Counted from the stretch's first letter, positions 10,550 through 21,669 are shown. The stretch is 64,000 nucleotides of DNA from Fallopia convolvulus (GCA_964016875.1 OZ024733.1:2771484-2835483), one strand, 5' to 3'. Made by a program: numbers and translations. Notes: generated by a model not told the origin, from the letters alone.

Positions 10550-11465
10550 GCACTCTTGAGTTAGAACTAGCTCCTATGCAGATGAGCTTGTCAAGACCGC
10601 GGCATGAACATTTCTTGAACAAGCAACTACGCAATCTTGGGGAAGCGTTTGGACTCCATGGGTTTGGAAAACACAGAAGCTAACCGCCTAGGCTTACAGG
10701 ACTCTTCTTGTATCAGCTCCTGCCTCCTGGGCTTGGCTAGTACATATCAAGAGCCATCCTCTTTGTGAAATGCTGACTGAGCAAGGCATTGTTCTTGGCA
10801 TCAAAGTTGAAGAGGTAAATTGAACGATTGATCATGTCAAAAGCGTTGAAATTCATAATTTTCAAATCAATCTGCTGCTCATTTCACGTCTTTCGGCTTC
10901 GCAGGCCTGGCGGTGATGGAAGCCACTTGGGGCTTTGCCTGCTTCGCCGCCATCTCTTTGGTGAGAATCATTACAAGGTTGTCCTAATTAATTAATGTTG
11001 TGTACTATAATATGCCTAAGAAGTTGATTTTAACATTTTGAGAATTTGTCGATCAAAACATGACAATGGGTTGGTGCCAATTGTTGAGCCAGAGATCTTG
11101 CCGGATGGTACTCATGGGATTGACGCCTTTGAACTGGCAAAGAAGGTGCAGGCAGAGGTCTTCTTCTATCTTGCTGAGAACAATGTCATGTTCGAAGGCG
11201 TCCTTCTGAAACCAGGCAATGGTCACCCCTGGAGCGGAGTGCCGAGACAAGGCCACTCCTAAGCAGGTTGCTGGTTACACTCTCAAGCTCCTCCATCAGT
11301 GGATTTCCCCTGGCGCCCCGGCATCATCATTAGTTTCCCATCAGTCCACTTGAGCTCAATTGGATAGGCCATTTCTCTTGCCCAGCTCATTAAGTACACC
11401 GGAGAAGGAGAGTCTTGAGGAGGCCAGGCAAGGCATGTTTGGTAAGGGCTATGTATATTGTATAC
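10550..11465 (+). pseudogene. FBA: Fructose-bisphosphate aldolase class I, plastid type, decayed
   Basis: Pieces of aldolase follow in correct order in shifting frames: SYADELVKTA (about 10570), GKRLDSMGLENTEANR, EQGIVLGIKVEE, then GLAVMEATWGF, NGLVPIVEPEILPDGTHGID, AEVFFYLAENNVMFEGVLLK, TPKQVAGYTLKLLHQ and AQLIKYTGEGES with GMFGKGYVY at the C-terminus. Intact enzyme cleaves fructose 1,6-bisphosphate in glycolysis or the Calvin cycle. The C-terminus resembles plastid isoforms. Two intron-like gaps with GT-AG borders remain (about 10817-10904 and about 10961-11040), so this is a genomic duplicate rather than a retrocopy. Segments are missing: the stretch between GIKV and the GLAV block, and much of the region before AQLIKY. 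Frameshifts and stops are frequent. Confidence 0.9.
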
Positions 11466-12577
11466 TGAGCCCAATTGAATTTCATTTCTATGAATCTGGG
11501 TCTCCTTTTTAACCACCAACACCTAGCTCACTAAGAGAAACCTAGAATACGGCAACTCATTCATGTACTTAGCAAATCACAATGCCCATTAAAGGTTATG
11601 TTCATGTCATGTAACCCCTTTTAAATCTACTGATTATTTGAATACTGGAATGCAAATGCTGTTACATTTTGAGCATGAATGTGCAGAAATGAAGAAAATA
11701 TCCAGCAGTATTGGAGTTTGGTTCCAGTATACCACCGCCTGAACTGAAGCACAGATTTATAAGTGTTTATGGGCTGAATTGACTGCCCATAATGTATGAA
11801 GATAAACGGAAAAGAAAAAGACGTTCATATATAGAACATGAAAAAGGCACAAAAGCAAGCACAATAGGCTGAGAGAGACACATTTGACATGTTTGCCGAT
11901 ATAATTGCAGTTGATAATTTGTATCAAACCCATACAGCAAAGGTACAGCCCTTGGAGACTAGCAAAGCAAATCACCAGAAAACTGCATATCAGCTTGAAA
12001 TATATCCCAAACCCAGTTTGTTTCTTTAAGAGGGTTGGGTCGTCGCACCAATAATGGCGGAGAAACCTCTGGACAGTGTACCAGTTTGTCATGATTTACC
12101 AACAAAAACTTAAGAAAATCTAGAGGTCCAGAATTTAGGTAGAATCTAGAAATCTACACAAAAGCATGTACCAAATACCTATGCAACAGAGAAAGGCTTC
12201 AAACAAAAATCAATGTTGGTATTGAATTATACAACACTTGTGGAAATCCTGCACAATTCAGTAGCATTAAACGGTTGAAGCAATGTATTATCTCAGCTGA
12301 AAATCGGTCTTCCCCCAGGCCTTGCAAGACATTGTGGAAAAAACAGTGTCAGGACACTTGAATGAGCAGGAGAAAAGGTAGAGATGCCAATCTCCAGTTT
12401 CCAAGCTCAGCACTGGTCATCATTATTGCTGGAGAAAAGAGCAACTCTTGCCCTTTTAGACTTACAAAGTGACCGAAATTTCAAAAAAGGAAAGTCGATT
12501 GACTATCATCAAGCCTGCAAAGTGTTTTAGTTCAATCACTGACTTATATATAGCAACTGCAGTTATAAAGAAGCAAA
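11466..12577. other. Intergenic region between aldolase pseudogene and B-box gene
   Basis: No recognisable gene. The right part (about 12100-12577) probably holds the 3' UTR of the minus-strand B-box gene. Minus-strand frames here (for example 11757-12092) show no family signature. Confidence 0.45.
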
Positions 12578-14165
12578 CTAGTTTTCTCTAAAACCTGGCT
12601 CGATTCTTTTATACCAATACTTATGGAGCAGCAGATCATGTTCAGTCCATTTCGGACTTATTACATGCTCCTGTGTAAGAACATTTTTCTACATGACTCT
12701 GACTAACAAATACAGAAAATTAATCATTCAGGCCATTAAAAATTAGATGTGGGGAACCATTACCTGATTATTAGAAGCTGACCCACGTAGTCGATGTGGC
12801 TTCATGTTTAAATCAATCATATTATTATCCTCTTGTTTATGCTCATCGGTACTCAAACCCACTCCTGGGACAAGAGAATTTCTGTGATTTTGCTGGTTCT
12901 CTGGTCCTGTTTTATTAGGTGGTGATTGGTGAGGTTCTCTTATGTTCTCAGGTAAACCAGCAGCTTCAGATGCAGGGTCTTCAAAACGGATGGGTTTATT
13001 TTCCGGAAACTACATGGAACCATGAAGCATAAACACAAAAGAAAGATTTACAGGAACACCAGATATCACCATTTTGTAAGGTGATTTCAAAGGGCAAAAA
13101 AAAAACAAACCTCGACTCTTTGCCTCAAGAGAAGATATCTTCCGTGAGTCTTTTTACCTCCAACATGTACAATCATATCGCATTGTAAACAAAGAGAGCT
13201 CCCATCTACCTCACAATAAAAGAAAGCTACACAAAAACAGCACATTCAAAAGAACGATCATAAGAGAAAGAGCACTTGGGTAGCTTTGTAGAGGAAAGCA
13301 ACAGGCAGTTTCATTGTGTCACCTGGAGCATTTTCGCATATGTCACAGCGAGGAAGAGCACTTGGGTCAGCAAGTTTTACTCTTACATGACGGCTTGCAA
13401 GCTTATTACACATATGGACCTAAACATTTTCATTCATTGCACATTAGACTATAGCTGCAAACTATATACAAAATTCTCAGAAAAAAACTAAGCTACATAT
13501 ATCGGTTACAAAATCATCCTCTAATATTCTTCGAACATTGCGATAGAGGAAGTCAGATGAAGCTACATATATGGACTTCAGATAACAGTAGCAATTGATG
13601 ACATAAAACAGGTGACCTTTTTGCTCAAATTACTTCCAACAAAAGGAAACTTGCAAGCCACATACACTTGTATCTTGTTGCACACTACTAGGGAAAATGT
13701 ACAGCAAAACCCGTTTACCCTAACTAGAAATTTGTAAGACTATCATAGCATCATGTGTAGTGGTAGTTTCCCATTTCACAGTAAATGTGCAAGTTTCAAG
13801 CTGATCTGCTCAGCAATCTGACCTCCATTTTTGTAACCTAGAATTCTATTCGTCAGAAATGCAATTCAGCACCCACTAGTTTGATATATTTTCAGGTTGA
13901 GTTGTGAGAGATCCTTCAAATACATAAGCGCCAAAAGTCTTCTATGATTTCAAAAACTAGATTTGAGTTAATTTTGCTTTGACTTGAACAAAATAAGGAA
14001 AAGCAACAGAACCGGATAAACTCGTAGTGAAAGTATTGAAATGCAGTTAGGCAGGAGGATAAAGGAAGAGACCTCGTCGTCGCAGGCGCGGCAAAGGGCG
14101 GCTTCATCGGCGGCGCAGAAGCATGTGGCGGCGGCGCTCTGGCAGACGTCACACAGGGTTCGCAT
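12578..14165 (-). CDS. BBX19: B-box zinc finger protein, BBX18/BBX19-like (double B-box, no CCT)
   Basis: Five exons on the minus strand: 14073-14165, 13323-13419, 13111-13226, 12764-13009 and 12578-12670. All have GT-AG borders and compatible phases, giving 214 residues. Residues 1-47 or so form B-box 1 (MRTLCDVCQSAAATCFC, ALCRACDDE, HMCNKLASRH) and a second B-box follows (PRCDICENAP, FFYCEVDGSSLC, CDMIVHVGGKKTHGRYLL). The later segment DNNMIDLNMKP is characteristic of BBX18/BBX19. There is no CCT domain. Group IV members are nuclear cofactors in light signalling, flowering and thermomorphogenesis; which role applies here cannot be read from sequence. The first four exons are sure. The last exon (EHVISPKWTEHDLLLHKYWY... 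to a stop at 12578) does not resemble the C-terminus I expect and may be misassigned; reading through its donor would instead stop after VMVPHI. Confidence 0.9.
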
Positions 14166-14431
14166 GTTCTTTCTTCTACCTCCCACCACCACCAAGCTCT
14201 CATAATCTGCGTATTTTTCCCAGAATTCTTCAACTGCTAGATCAGATTTTCTCTTCTTTTTTTGTGAAATCCGCTGTAAAAACCGAATTTTTATGGACGG
14301 AAATCCAATTCCAATGAAAATTGGAGCAACGCCCCGAAAGAATTGGGAAGAGAGATGGATCGACGGCGGCGATTAAGGTGGTGTGATTTGGACATGGACT
14401 TGGGCGTCAAATTCTTTCTCCTGGATTCCCA

Positions 14432-14441
14432 GTTATATATA
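14432..14441 (-). promoter_or_regulatory. Candidate TATA box of the B-box gene
   Basis: The minus strand reads TATATATAAC about 270 bp upstream of the ATG at 14165. The region between has no upstream ORF of note. Position and sequence fit a plant TATA box, but no transcription start is known. Confidence 0.4.
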
Positions 14442-15673
14442 CATGCTGGAGAAGAAAGCAAAGCATGTCAAAATTAAATCAAAATGCGCTCACTATTTTA
14501 TTTTGATAAATAGTTAGGTTGAATTGCATGTTTAATGGTTATTAGTCCAATTTCTTTTTTTAGGTAAGAATTTTCTCTAATAAATAGTTTAAAAAAATGG
14601 CAGTTAAAAAATTAGAAAAAAACAAACAAATAAGTTAGGAAGCATGGTGAGTAAAAACATTCTGGAACTTAATTTTGTTTTAATTTCGTAAATTTTAATA
14701 TTTTTGAAGAAATAAGACTATGTTAATTTCTGGTAAAACTTGAGAACCATGCCATAAGAAATTAGCAAATTATTAATGAAAATTATCTTATGTGATAAAT
14801 ACATGACCTGGCCAATATTTTCCTTAAATGTTTAAAATTTAATCCACTTGGTCAAAATATAATATTCATCCTATTTAAAACTTTTCTTCAAGAGGTATAT
14901 ATTATCCAAATGTTATCCAACACTTGGTTCTTTAATGAGTAGGAAGGAGTACATAAATCAGAAGATAAATGCTAATCCTCGAATTTAAGTGGAATCGTGG
15001 TTACATTTATTTTATTGAAATATAATATCCTAAAAGTACGTGGAGACAAAACAAATTTCATATCAAAAATTTTAAAAATAAAAATTTAATTTATAAAATA
15101 TTAATTAACTTTAATTAACTTTAGGATGAAATGTTATAAACTTAAGTTTTAAACCTAAACACACATAAACACGCTATAATTAATGGTGAGAAGAGAGAGC
15201 CCAATGAAATCCACCTGCTTGAGTTATCAGCCACAAGTTTCATTGCTTGAAAAATGGGACACATGTGACAACGACTTGTGAGATGTTCTCATCCATCACT
15301 TTAATATATTTTTTTTACCAAAATCAAAAGAAAAGAAAAATTAGAGTTTTTCCGTTCAAATTCATGTGGAACAATGGAACCCACCTACTTACTTGGGCAT
15401 TTTTTTTTCTTTTTTCTTTTTAGATATATATCACAACCCCATCCACATACAAAAATCTCAATACAAGTGTAATAAATATCTCCAAAAAAATCTCGGTAGA
15501 ATTAAAAATCACATGCACAATATTAATAAAACATTGGTTTTAATAAAACGTGTATAAGATTTTATTTAGCTTGATTCCATTGAAATTATTTCAAGAAGTG
15601 GATAATTTTTATATGTCGTCTCAAATCGATTTTTTTTAATAGGTAAAAATTAGGCAGACTAAGTCAGTCTAGG
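14442..15673. other. AT-rich intergenic region
   Basis: Spacer between the B-box gene promoter and the 3' LTR of element B. A/T homopolymer runs are frequent. No gene, RNA gene or terminal repeat recognised. Confidence 0.5.
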
Positions 15674-16254
15674 TGTAACGGTCTTAGCACGTCTAAGACA
15701 CGTCCATCCTTGAACAATTCGTAAAATCGCTTAAAACAAATCGAACAAGCAACAAGCTTTACAAAGAGAGTTTCTCTTAAGGATCTTACATAAAAACCTG
15801 ATCTGAACCGAGCCTTAAAATGGCTAAGTAAAGGACTTAAATACTAAGGAGAGTCGTCCAAAGGAAGCCTCACAAATGAGTCTTGCAAAGGAAGCCTCAA
15901 ACGCCCCAAAAGTCGTGGTGGCCAGGCTAGTTGGCTTGCTCCTTGTCGCGCTGGTGCGTTGTCGTTGATCGCGCCTTGCATGCCTGCAGAGGCGCGCCCA
16001 TATTGGTCGACGCTCAACAGTGCTGCCTCATTGGCTACGCGTGCTCTTGCCAGTGCGCATCCACAATGGTCACACGACACGCCACCTAGCGTGCCACCGA
16101 GCTGCTTGCTCGTCACCTGCCTTGACCCGAGACTCTCGACACCCACACAAGGGCGCACCTCGGCACCAAGGGAGCGACATCACATGCCCGATTTAGCACC
16201 ATCAAAATATACTAAGTATGGAAATGTTGAAGTCCGAGTTGGTGGAGCGTCACA
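15674..16254 (-). repeat. Element B 3' LTR
   Basis: On the minus strand it begins TGTGACGCTCC and ends CCGTTACA, a TG...CA structure with imperfect inverted ends, 581 bp. A polypurine tract (TTTGGTGGGGGAGTA) lies right before it (16255-16269), and the pol stop codon at 16299 is just upstream. The matching 5' LTR is not in the window, because element B is broken at 21669. Confidence 0.75.
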
Positions 16255-16298
16255 TACTCCCCCACCAAATCTAGCGACGCCCCGTCGCCATTGCGGTT

Positions 16299-16751
16299 TT
16301 AGACCCGACTAGGTCCGGCGCGCCCTGGCGCCTTGGCATTATACTCATCAATATCTCGGGCAAACTGCCAGAGATCTTTCTCTCGCTCCCACAATGCCTC
16401 TCCCGCAGGAAGATCAGACCAATGAATCAAGTACTCGGTAACCCGAGGGACGCCCTTTTTCTTAACGACCTTGTCCGCCAAGATTTCTTTGATGCCTCGA
16501 TCATAAGATTGGCACACCAAGGGTGGAGCTCTTTCAGACTCCCCACGGCTTGGATCCTCCAGATCGGCATGGAAAGGTTTAAGAATGCTCAGGTGCACCA
16601 CGAGATAGATTTTCATTGTGGCTGGTAAAGCAAGCTTGTAGGCAGCCTTGCCCACTTTGGCTAAGATCTCAAAAGGACCCTCATAATGCCTCAAAAATCC
16701 CTTATTGACTTGTCTAAGGGACTTCAATTGTTGCAGCAACAACTTGATCAT
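16299..16751 (-). pseudogene. Element B: integrase C-terminal region with chromodomain
   Basis: 150 residues with the GPFEILAKVGKAAYKLALPA segment (integrase C-terminal fold) followed by a chromodomain: VVKKKGVPRVTEYLIHWSDL, then EALWEREKDLWQFARDIDEY. This defines a chromovirus; the chromodomain directs insertion through histone marks. It reads without a stop to the end of pol. A stop near 16752 separates it from the catalytic core. Confidence 0.88.
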
Positions 16752-16781
16752 TGGTAGATCTTCGACCCGATACTCGATCGG

Positions 16782-17474
16782 TCAACGCCTTGTGTCGGCC
16801 CACTTTTTCATGTGTTTTTGCGCCTTCAAAAGATGAGACCGAGCAAGCTCAACTTGCTGTTTCCAGGAACCAGCTAGCGCCTTAGCAGCGGGGATAGATG
16901 AATCCTCTCTAATTGGCAAAGAGTGAGGAGTCAAAGGTTGTCTCCCAGTAGCAAGCTCGAACGATGTCTTTCCCGTAGACTCCGATTGTTGTAGGTTGTA
17001 AGAGAACTGGGCCACATCAAGAAACTTAGCCACATTCTTGAAAAACAAATGAGCGACCTCCGTCGCTCGTTTGGCACTCACATAATGTCGAAGGTAGCCC
17101 TCTAACAAAGAGTTGATGCGCTCGGTCTGGTCGTCAGTCTGGGGATGAAAGGCCGTTGAAAAATGCATATCCATGCCTAAGATTTTAAACAACTCAGTCC
17201 ACAATTTTCTAGTGAATCGAGAGTCCTGATCGCTCACGATGCTCCTAGGCAAGCCCCAATACTTGACCACATTCTTGAAAAACAAACGAGCGACCTCCGT
17301 CGCTTGGCATTCAGAAGGGGTGGGGATGAAGATTGCATATTCGGAGAAGTGATCGACAACCATCATCGCAGACCCCATGCCCTCAGATTTTGGCAAATCG
17401 GTTATAAAGTCCATTGAAATGCAGACCCACGGTTGCTCGGGAATAGGCAACGGGACAAGCAGCCTAGCTGGCAC
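16782..17474 (-). pseudogene. Element B: integrase core of Galadriel-like type
   Basis: The frame holds the D,D-35-E core: PWVCISMDFITDLPKSEGMG (first Asp), GLPRSIVSDQDSRFTRKLW (second Asp), STAFHPQTDDQTERIN (Glu), then DVAQFSYNLQQSESTGKTSF. The wording of these blocks resembles Galadriel-type chromoviruses and differs from the integrase at 17497-18310. An internal stretch at about 17035-17080 (EVAHLFFKNVAKF) repeats the stretch at about 17270-17310 (EVARLFFKNVVKY) and takes the place of the segment expected there. No HHCC domain of this lineage precedes it; the frame starts right at the junction near 17475. Confidence 0.82.
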
Positions 17475-17496
17475 GTGGTCATGCCAGCCGGGCGTA

Positions 17497-18310
17497 CTAA
17501 TTCGAGTGTTTCAATAACTGGGCCTTGGTGCACTCGTGGAGGTTGCGCACATGGTCGACGCGGTTGGCCGCGTCGACATGCTCGCTGGTCTTGAAGAGCA
17601 GCGACACCAAGTCCATGGGCGTAAATAGGTTACGCCCGTAGACAACCTCGAACGGGGTCATGTTCATCGCAGAGGGGAAGAACCTGTTATAAGCAAACTC
17701 AACATGACACAGTAAGTCCTTCCACCGACGTGGGCTAGCCTTGAACATCGTCCGAAGGAGGGTGCCCAAGGTCCGATTGGTCACCTCAGTCTGACCATCG
17801 GTTTGGGGGTGATAAGCAGTTGAAAACAGGAGTCGTGACCCTAACTTCCCCCAAAGTGTTCTCCAAAAGTGGCTGCAAAATTTGGTATCCCTATCACAAA
17901 CAATAGTTTTAGGAATACCATGCAACTTCACCACATGCTCAAAAAACAAATTCGCGATTTCCACCGCATTATTGGTTCCTTTGCATGCAATGAAGTGGGC
18001 CATTTTTTTAAAACCGGTCCACGACTATAAAAATAGAGTCTTTTCCACGCCTCGATGTAGGGAGACCCGTGATAAAATCCATTGAAAGATCTTCCCACGG
18101 AGCGTCCGAAATCGGAAGAGGCGTGTAAAGCCCATGTGGTTGCGACCGAGACTTAGCTGTTTGACATGGCACACAACATTGACAATACTTGTGAACATCT
18201 CGTGCCATGTGTGGCCAGAAGAAATTCTCCCTAAGTGCTGCCAATGTTTTGTCTATGCCAAAGTGGCCTCGGCTGTCATGAGCCTCTTTGAGCAATAAGT
18301 GTCTAACCAA
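17497..18310 (-). pseudogene. Element B: integrase of element-A-like lineage, downstream copy
   Basis: Two frames, 18008-18310 (HHCC: REAHDSRGHFGIDKTL relative, CQCCVPCQTAKS, PWEDLSMDFITGLP) and 17497-18003 (MAHFIACKGTNNAVEIANLF, IVCDRDTKFCSHFWRTLWG, STAYHPQTDGQTEVTNRT), are separated by a short indel in the T-run at about 18004. All three catalytic acids are present. The reading stops at 17497 in TKAQLLKHSN, where the family would continue through its C-terminal domain. Instead, sequence of a different chromovirus lineage follows (17474 downward). Confidence 0.87.
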
Positions 18311-18385
18311 AGAGGCCGGGATGCAAAGCTTCCTAGCTCAGTATAGATACCCGTCGTCCAAAAAGTAGGACTCATGGATACGAGC

Positions 18386-18904
18386 TCACTCGAGATCCTT
18401 GATGATTGAAGAAAAGAACGAATCTGAGGTGTATAGTTCTTTAATCATCGAGAACCCGAGTATCTTGGAATGTAACTGGGTGAGAAGGACATACATGCGA
18501 GAGAGAGCATCGGCGACGACGTTCTCTTTGCCCTTCTTATGAGCAATGACGTAAGGAAACGTCTCCATGAATTCGACCCAACGTGCTTGGTGCCTATTTA
18601 CAGTTGTTTGACTCTTACTTAAGATAAGCCAAGGCCGCGTGATCCTTATGGATTACGAAATCGCTTGGCCATAGATAATTTTACCACGTCTTAAGGACCC
18701 GAATACGAGCGTAAAGCTCTTTATGGTAGGTCGGATAGTTCAAAGTAGCCCCAGCTAGCTTTTTGCTAAAGTAAGCGATCAACTTTTGCTCTTGAAGGAG
18801 TACGCCGCCAATACTATAGTCGGAAGTGTCGCAATCGATCTCGAAGCGCTTTGAGAAGTCCGATAATTGCAGGACTAGGGCTCGACACAAAGCATCCCTT
18901 AAGG
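18386..18904 (-). pseudogene. Element B: RNaseH end and integrase spacer, downstream copy
   Basis: The frame 18681-18920 gives the RNaseH beginning (DCDTSDYSIGGVLLQEQKLI) and 18386-18568 the RNaseH-integrase spacer (AHKKGKENVVADALSRMYVL). Both belong to the block duplicated at 18942-20074. Here the RNaseH lacks its start because the copy begins at about 18904. Confidence 0.85.
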
Positions 18905-18941
18905 GCTCGACACAAAGCATTCGATAATTGCCTATTTAGAA
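18905..18941. other. 37-bp filler at the element B duplication junction
   Basis: The junction between the duplicate blocks 17771-18904 and 18942-20074 carries 37 extra bases. The first 16 (GCTCGACACAAAGCAT) repeat the sequence just upstream at about 18878-18893. The next part resembles the nearby CGATAATTGC segment (18861-18872), and TTGCCTAT resembles 20166-20173. Such templated filler is what polymerase-theta-type end joining or template switching leaves. Confidence 0.8.
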
Positions 18942-20102
18942 GTCCGATTGGTCACCTCAGTCTGACCATCGGTCTGGGGGTGATAAGCAGTTGAAAACAG
19001 GAGTCGTGACCCTAACTTCCCCCAAAGTGTTCTCCAAAAGTGGCTGCAAAATTTGGTATCCCTATCACAAACAATAGTTTTAGGAATACTATGCAACTTC
19101 ACCACATGCTCAAAAAACAAATTCGCGATTTCCACCGCATTATTGGTTCCTTTGCATGCAATGAAGTGGGCCATTTTGGAAAACCGGTCCACGACTATAA
19201 AAATAGAGTCTTTGCCACGCCTCGATGTAGGGAGACCCGTGATAAAATCCATTGAAAGATCTTCCCACGGAGCGTCCGAAATCGGAAGAGGCGTGTAAAG
19301 CCCATGTGGTTGCGACCGAGACTTAGCTGTTTGACATGGCACACAACATTGACAATACTTGTGAACATCTCGTGCCATGTGTGGCCAGAAGAAATTCTCC
19401 CTAAGTGCTGCCAATGTTTTGTCTATGCCAAAGTGGCCTCGGCTGTCATGAGCCTCTTTGAGCAATAAGTGTCTAACCAAAGAGGCCGGGATGCAAAGCT
19501 TCCTAGCTCGGTATAGATACCCGTCGTCCAAAAAGTAGGACTCATGGATACGAGCTCACTCGAGATCCTTGATGATTGAAGAAAAGAACGAATTTGAGGT
19601 GTACAGTTCTTTAATCATCGAGAACCCGAGTATCTTGGAATGTAACTGGGTGAGAAGGACATACATGCGAGAGAGAGCATCGGCGACGACGTTCTCTTTG
19701 CCCTTCTTATGAGCAATGACGTAAGGAAACGTCTCCATGAATTCGACCCAGTGTGCTTGGTGCCTATTTAGAGTTGTTTGACTCTTACTTAAGATAAGCC
19801 AAGGTCGCGTGATCCTTATGGATTACGAAATCGCTTGGCCATAGATAATTTTGCCACGTCTTAAGGACCCGAATAAGAGCGTAAAGCTCTTTATGGTAGG
19901 TCGGATAGTTCAAAGTAGCCCCAGCTAGCTTTTTGCTAAAGTAAGCGATCAACTTTTGCTCTTGAAGGAGTACGCCACCAATACTATAGTCGGAAGTGTC
20001 GCACTCGATCTCGAAGCGCTTTGAGAAGTCCGATAATTGCAGGACTAGGGCTCGACACAAAGCATCCCTTAAGGTCTCGAAGGTGGCCTCATGATGCGAC
20101 AA
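18932..20102 (-). pseudogene. Element B: RNaseH to integrase, upstream copy
   Basis: RNaseH (19785-20102: FEIECDTSDYSIGGVLLQEQ, KELYALIRVLKTW), spacer (19556-19738: HKKGKENVVADALSRMYVLL) and the integrase zinc domain with two catalytic Asp (18932-19531, uninterrupted over 199 residues) follow in proper order. The integrase is cut at TNRT where the junction filler begins. Sequence is nearly the same as the downstream copy; here the MAHF joint is intact where the other copy has an indel. Confidence 0.88.
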
Positions 20103-20128
20103 CCACTTTATTATGGTCGCTTTTTAGG

Positions 20129-21298
20129 TCAATAGCCCGACGATAGAACTAAAGTCCTTGACAAATTGCCTATAAAACCCGGCGAACCCCAAAAAGGAAC
20201 GAACCACAGTGGGGGTCGTGGGAGTTGGCCACTAACGAATGGCCCGAATTTTGTAAAAATCCACTCGTAGGCCATCCTTGGATACAACGAAGCCAAGAAA
20301 ATTTGTCGTATCCGAACAAAACACACACTTTTCAAAGTTTACATACATAGAATGTTCGCGGAGGCAATCTAGCACCTGCCTAGGGTGCCCCGCGTGAGAG
20401 TACAAAGTTCTAGAATAAACTAAAATGTCGTAAAAATACACGACGACGAAACGTACCAAAAATTTACGTAAAACAAAGTTCATAAGACACATGAAAGTAG
20501 AGGGAGCGTTAGTGAGGCCAAAAGGCATCACCAACCACTCGTAAAGACCATGTTTGCTCTTGAAAGCCGTCTTCCACTCATCCCCTTCTTGCATTCGAAT
20601 CTGGTGGTAGCCGCTCCTCAAGTCAATCTTAGAAAACAACACGCACCATGCAGTTCATCTAGCATGTCGTCCAAACGGGGAATGGGATGACGGTACTTGA
20701 CAGTAATTTGGTTGATGGCACTGCAGTCCACGCACATCCTCCACGATCCGTCTTTCTTCGGCACCAAGATAATCGGGACCGTGCACGGGCTAAGGGACTC
20801 GCGAACAAACCCCTTGTCCAACAAAGATTGGACTTGGCGTTGAAGCTCTTGAGTCTCCTTAGGAGACGCCCTATAAATGGCCCAGTTTGGCAATGAAGCA
20901 CCGGGAACAAGGTCAATGCGATGCTCAATTCCCCGGATAGGTGGAAGCCCATCGGGAAGTTCAGCAGACATGATATCAGCATACTCCTGCAAAAGAGAGG
21001 AGATATAAGGGGGAAGTACACGCTCTTTTGAAACTGAAATATTAAGTAATGGACAAAGCAAAAAGCAAGAAGTACTCCCCACAATGGTCTTCAAGACATC
21101 TCGGCGCGGGCACAACATCAAACGGTCCGGGCACGTGCCGAGCAACGAAGGCTCATCGTCTTCAATAATGCAAGAACTTACAGAGGCTCTTTTTTGATGG
21201 GTTGTAGCTCCCTGCATTTTGAGGCCATTTGCACTAGTTGCGCCACTGGAAGTGGTCAAGTTTGCGCCAGAGCCTATTTTTGCCAAAACTGCATCCAC
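20129..21298 (-). pseudogene. Element B: reverse transcriptase and upstream linker
   Basis: The frame 20618-21298 gives a linker and the RT N-terminus (LQRQVQSLLDKGFVRESLSP, VPKKDGSWRMCVDCSAINQI, RHPIPRLDDMLDELHGA). The frame 20232-20642 gives the rest (SKIDLRSGYHQIRMQEGDEW, MPFGLTNAPSTFM, VVYFYDILVYS). As in element A the catalytic pair is Y-D rather than D-D. The frame breaks near 20640 and again near 20230, so no active enzyme could be made. Confidence 0.88.
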
Positions 21299-21669
21299 GT
21301 AGTACCCAACAGCATTGTTCAGCGACGTCTATGGCTCGTTCTTCAGTTTTGATCGACGCTCCTGGTTCCAAACTTCTTGTTTACCTGTTTCTGGTCCAGA
21401 GGATCCAGAAACGCCGCTGGAATGGGCGCCTTTATCAAAAACACCCTTAGTGGCCCCATTCGGCGTCGGCGTGGCCGAGCTGGTCTCCCTTGATTTTGCA
21501 TGTTGCCTTTCGACCTCATCCTGCAATGCTTCACTAGGAGACATGGGTCAAATGGTCACGCGCTTACCATGGTAGTTGAAGATGTAAGTGTTCAACCGGC
21601 CATCGTGAAGCACGTGACAGTCAAACTGCCATGGACGACCAAGAAGGAGATGAATGGCGTCCATGTCAG
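21299..21669 (-). pseudogene. Element B: protease C-terminal end, truncated by element C
   Basis: The minus-strand reading at the border gives HLLLGRPWQFDCHVLHDGRL and NTYIFNYHGKRVTI, the end of a gypsy protease, then a stop and the linker start (MSPSEALQDEVERQ). The protease active site and the whole gag would lie to the right but the LTR of element C starts at 21670. These upstream parts are not found anywhere to the right of element C in this window. Confidence 0.82.
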
